A stretch of DNA of 64,000 nt, taken from assembly GCA_041658565.1 (NCBI GenBank), contig JBAZZY010000001.1, positions 1 through 64,000 of the forward strand, written 5' to 3'. The notes beneath the pieces are model-generated. The model worked only from the letters and a program-made list of their open reading frames with translations, did not search any database and was not told the origin of the DNA. Shown here in pieces: positions 61,537 to 64,000 of this stretch. Source of the stretch: Actinomycetota bacterium (GTDB taxonomy: Bacteria; Actinomycetota; AC-67). Position numbers and translations under genes: made by a program. The number at the start of each line of letters is the position of its first letter. Position 1 is the stretch's first letter.

Positions 61537-62787
61537 ATGTTCAATACCATCGAAGAAGCAATCGAAGACCTGCGTGCAGGGAAGATCATCATCGTTGTGG
61601 ACGACGCCGACCGCGAGAACGAAGGTGACTTCATCATGGCGGCCGAGTGCGTCACGCCTGAGGCCGTTAACTTCATGGCCACGCACGGCCGCGGGTTGAT
61701 CTGCATGCCGATCATTGGGGAGCGTCTCGATCAACTCGGGATTCCTCCGATGGTCCCCGAACTCGCCGCGACGCACGAGACGGCATTCAGCGTCTCGGTG
61801 GATGTGGCCGACGGCGGTACTGGGATCTCGGCGCATGACCGAGCGGCGACCGTGCGACTAATTCTGGACGCGAACGCGCGACCGGAGAGCTTCCGCAAGC
61901 CCGGACATGTCTTCCCTCTTCGCGCGCAAGCCGGCGGAACTCTTCGGCGAGCCGGGCACACGGAAGCCTCGATCGATCTCGCCCAGTTGGCCGGCCTGTA
62001 TCCCGCCGGGGTCATCTGCGAGATCATGAACGCCGACGGGACGATGGCGCGCCTGCCGGAGCTTGAGACCGTCGCCGAGAGCCACGGGCTGAAGCTTATT
62101 TCGATCGCCGACTTGATCGCCTACAGGCGCAAGCACGAAACGCTGGTCCGTCGCGAGGTCGACGCGGTCGCGTCGCTGCCGACGCGGTGGGGTGAATTCG
62201 AGGCGATCGGCTTTGAGTCCTTCGACGGACGCCACCACCTGGCTTTGGTTTGTGGTGACATCGGTGATGGTGAGGGGGTCTTGACGCGCATGCACTCGGA
62301 GTGCCTGACGGGTGACGTCTTCCACTCCTTGCGCTGCGATTGCGGAACGCAGGTGGAGGATGCGCTGGCGCAGATCGCCGAGGAGGGACGTGGGGCGCTG
62401 GTGTATATCCGCGGCCACGAGGGGCGCGGGATCGGCCTGCTGCACAAGCTCAAGGCGTACCGCCTGCAGGAGGCAGGACACGATACGGTGGATGCGAACC
62501 TTCAGTTGGGCTTTCCGCCGGACCCCCGTGACTACGGGGTGGGAGCGCAGATCCTGGTCGATCTCGGGATCCGCTCGATGCGTCTGCTGACGAACAACCC
62601 GACGAAGCGCGCCGGATTGGAGGGCTACGGGCTCCACATCACTGAGCGAGTTTCACTGCAGACCCGGGCGACCGAGCACAACCTGCTGTACCTGCGCGCA
62701 AAACGTGACCGGCTGGGTCACGACTTGGATCTGGATGAATTCGCTGCGATGGGAGAGCCCGTTGTCGGGACCGATGACTCAGTCTGA
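61537..62787 (+). CDS. ribBA: RibBA, DHBP synthase / GTP cyclohydrolase II
   Basis: 416 residues. RibB part: IIVVDDADRENEGDFIMAAE, THGRGLICMP, GTGISAHDRAATVRLI, GHVFPLRAQAGGTLRRAGHTEASIDLAQLAG. RibA part: RMHSECLTGDVFHSLRCDCGTQ (zinc cysteines), YIRGHEGRGIGLLHKLKAY, RSMRLLTNNPTKRAGLEGYGL. Feeds both precursors of riboflavin. AGGAGAAACC ribosome site. Confidence 0.97.
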   Translation: MFNTIEEAIEDLRAGKIIIVVDDADRENEGDFIMAAECVTPEAVNFMATHGRGLICMPIIGERLDQLGIPPMVPELAATHETAFSVSVDVADGGTGISAHDRAATVRLILDANARPESFRKPGHVFPLRAQAGGTLRRAGHTEASIDLAQLAGLYPAGVICEIMNADGTMARLPELETVAESHGLKLISIADLIAYRRKHETLVRREVDAVASLPTRWGEFEAIGFESFDGRHHLALVCGDIGDGEGVLTRMHSECLTGDVFHSLRCDCGTQVEDALAQIAEEGRGALVYIRGHEGRGIGLLHKLKAYRLQEAGHDTVDANLQLGFPPDPRDYGVGAQILVDLGIRSMRLLTNNPTKRAGLEGYGLHITERVSLQTRATEHNLLYLRAKRDRLGHDLDLDEFAAMGEPVVGTDDSV

Positions 62788-63259
62788 GCAGAGGCTCGAC
62801 GCTTCCGGACTGCGTGTGGCGATCGTGGCCGCTCGTTTCCATACGGAGATCACCCAGCGGTTGGTGCTCGGGGCGCGCGAGTGTCTTGCGGAGCTTGGGG
62901 CGACGGACGTCACGCTCGATTGGGTTCCCGGGGCCTTCGAACTCCCACTTGCAAGCCGGTTGCGGATCGAGGCCGGCGCCGACGCGATCGTCGCGCTGGG
63001 TTGCGTTGTGCGCGGCGAGACACCTCACTTTGAGTTCGTTGCCAGAGAGGCCGCGCGGGGCATCATGATTGCGTCGCTGGAGACCGGAGTGCCGGTGGCG
63101 TTTGGCGTGTTGACCACCGAAGACATGCCGCAGGCGGAGGCTCGCGCCGGCGGTGATCAGGGGAACAAGGGCCGAGATGCGGCGGCGACCGCAGTCGAGA
63201 TGGCCTTGCTGGCCCGGAACGTCGTGGCGGCCGGCGACGGTCACGGTCTGGTCTGCTAG
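62774..63259 (+). CDS. ribH: 6,7-dimethyl-8-ribityllumazine synthase
   Basis: 161 residues from ATG 62774, overlapping ribBA by 14 bases. VAIVAARFHTEITQRLVLGA, WVPGAFELPLASRL, ALGCVVRGETPHFEFVAREAARGI (catalytic His), PVAFGVLTTEDMPQAEARAGG, NKGRDAAATAVEMA. Penultimate step of the pathway; product goes to RibE. Confidence 0.96.
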   Translation: MTQSEQRLDASGLRVAIVAARFHTEITQRLVLGARECLAELGATDVTLDWVPGAFELPLASRLRIEAGADAIVALGCVVRGETPHFEFVAREAARGIMIASLETGVPVAFGVLTTEDMPQAEARAGGDQGNKGRDAAATAVEMALLARNVVAAGDGHGLVC

Positions 63260-63262
63260 CAT
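63257..63262 (+). promoter_or_regulatory. -10 box upstream of hisG
   Basis: TAGCAT ends 9 bases before ATG 63272 and overlaps the ribH stop codon (TAG). It suggests an independent, leaderless or near-leaderless hisG transcript. Confidence 0.45.
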
Positions 63263-63271
63263 CGCGCGGCT

Positions 63272-64000
63272 ATGCTGAAGCTTGTCGTTCCCAAAGGTTC
63301 GCTCGAAGCGCAAACTCTCGCGCTGCTTGATCAAGCCGATCTTGCGGTTCGCCGAGGGTCGGATCGCGACTATCACGGCTGGATTGAGGACCCTCGCATC
63401 GAGCGCGTGTCGATTCTGCGCCCACAGGAGATCCCGAGGTACGTCCAGGAGGGGTTCTTCGATCTGGGCATCACCGGGCAGGACTGGGTGAGTGAGACGG
63501 AGGCGGACGTCGATGTGCTCACCAAACTCAGCTACTCGGGGCGCGCCGGAGGTGTCGCCAAGATCGTGCTCGCGGTGCCGAACGACTCGGGAGTCGACAG
63601 TGCCGACGAGATGCCGCCGAACTCGCGGATCTCGACCGAGTACCCGACCATTACCCTGCGTGCGTTCGAAAAGCGCGGGATTCCGGTTCGGATCTTCCAG
63701 TCGTACGGCGCGACCGAGGCCAAGGTTCCGCAGATCGTAGATGCGGTGGTTGAGGTGACCGAGACCGGATCAACTCTTCGACGCAACGGATTGAAGATCA
63801 TTGAGACGCTCCTGGAGTCGCAAACGGTGCTGATCGCCAATCGCGAGGCAGTTGCGGACGCCGGCAAGCGACAGGCGATGAGGGACATCGAGATGCTTCT
63901 GCAGGGTGCGATGTCGGCCCGCGGACGTGTGTTGGTGAAGCTCAACGTGGGCGAGGCGGCTTTGCAGGACGTTTTAGACATCCTGCCGGCCATGAAGGCT
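63272..64000 (+). CDS. hisG: ATP phosphoribosyltransferase, 5' part (runs off window)
   Basis: 243 codons visible, no stop before the edge. MLKLVVPKGSLEAQTLALLDQADLAV, LRPQEIPRYVQEGFFDLGITGQDWVSE, FQSYGATEAKVPQIVDAVVEVTETGSTLRRNGLKIIETLLES (PRPP site) identify HisG. The reading continues into VLVKLNVGEAALQDVLDILPAM, where the C-terminal regulatory domain of the long form begins, so this is the long, histidine-inhibited type that needs no HisZ. Confidence 0.96.
   Translation, partial: MLKLVVPKGSLEAQTLALLDQADLAVRRGSDRDYHGWIEDPRIERVSILRPQEIPRYVQEGFFDLGITGQDWVSETEADVDVLTKLSYSGRAGGVAKIVLAVPNDSGVDSADEMPPNSRISTEYPTITLRAFEKRGIPVRIFQSYGATEAKVPQIVDAVVEVTETGSTLRRNGLKIIETLLESQTVLIANREAVADAGKRQAMRDIEMLLQGAMSARGRVLVKLNVGEAALQDVLDILPAMKA

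Overview
The window looks like the chromosome of a high-GC actinobacterium (Actinomycetota), probably from an uncultivated or poorly described lineage. Three things point this way. The core gene order (alaS-ruvX-mltG-aroE, then aroC-aroK-aroB-aroQ-pepQ-efp-nusB, pyrR-pyrB-pyrC-carA-carB, mihF-gmk-rpoZ-coaBC-metK-priA-def-fmt-rpe, and ribD-ribE-ribBA-ribH-hisG) closely follows order known from mycobacteria and relatives. It carries the actinobacterial integration host factor mIHF. Its PriA lacks helicase motifs, as is typical of actinobacteria. Many operons appear leaderless, with a TANNNT -10 box ending about 6-9 bases before the start codon. There is no rRNA, no intact tRNA and no CRISPR array.

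Layout. 1-4.1 kb: a signalling operon with a histidine kinase, a CheY-like receiver, a REC-GAF-PAS-HD-GYP protein (predicted c-di-GMP phosphodiesterase) and a LuxR-type HTH protein. 4.1-12.9 kb: an accessory island. It holds two AbiE-like nucleotidyltransferase/regulator pairs, a decayed second copy of one nucleotidyltransferase, a TIGR02587/TIGR02588-like pair, small membrane proteins, transposase scraps, a ParE/Phd toxin-antitoxin pair, and two 61-nt tRNA-Sec 3'-half fragments 2.8 kb apart that look like integration scars. 13.1-18.0 kb: alaS-ruvX-mltG-aroE. 18.1-30.8 kb: a complete monoderm type IV pilus cluster (pilB, an unusual MshEN-fused pilT, pilC, pilA, three minor pilin-like genes, pilD, a BldC/excisionase-like HTH, pilMNO and a PilP-like protein), with two sigma-28/WhiG-like promoters. 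30.9-36.1 kb: aroCKBQ-pepQ-efp-nusB.

36.2-40.0 kb, opposite strand: an electron-transfer operon with a NapC/NirT-like hexaheme protein, a Tat-type Rieske protein, cytochrome b6, a subunit IV fused to a c-type heme domain, and a decaheme cytochrome. It sits between nusB and pyrR, and a perfect 20-bp palindrome lies at its upstream end. 40.1-50.9 kb: a full UMP operon, pyrR-pyrB-pyrC-(37-aa basic protein)-carA-(unknown)-carB-pyrK-pyrD-pyrF-pyrE. Its leader has a PyrR-binding-loop-like hairpin, a terminator-like hairpin and a hairpin that hides the Shine-Dalgarno sequence of pyrR, which itself appears to start at CTG. 51.0-59.6 kb: mihF through rpe plus a REC-GGDEF protein. 59.6-64 kb: riboflavin genes and the 5' part of hisG.

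How it fits together. Chorismate, pyrimidine, riboflavin, S-adenosylmethionine and translation-initiation genes form long overlapping operons typical of housekeeping. Non-housekeeping content is concentrated in the signalling operon, the island, the pilus cluster and the multiheme bc operon. Proteins that could make, break and sense c-di-GMP (REC-GGDEF, HD-GYP, MshEN domains on PilB and PilT) occur in the same window, which suggests second-messenger control of pili. That link is inference.
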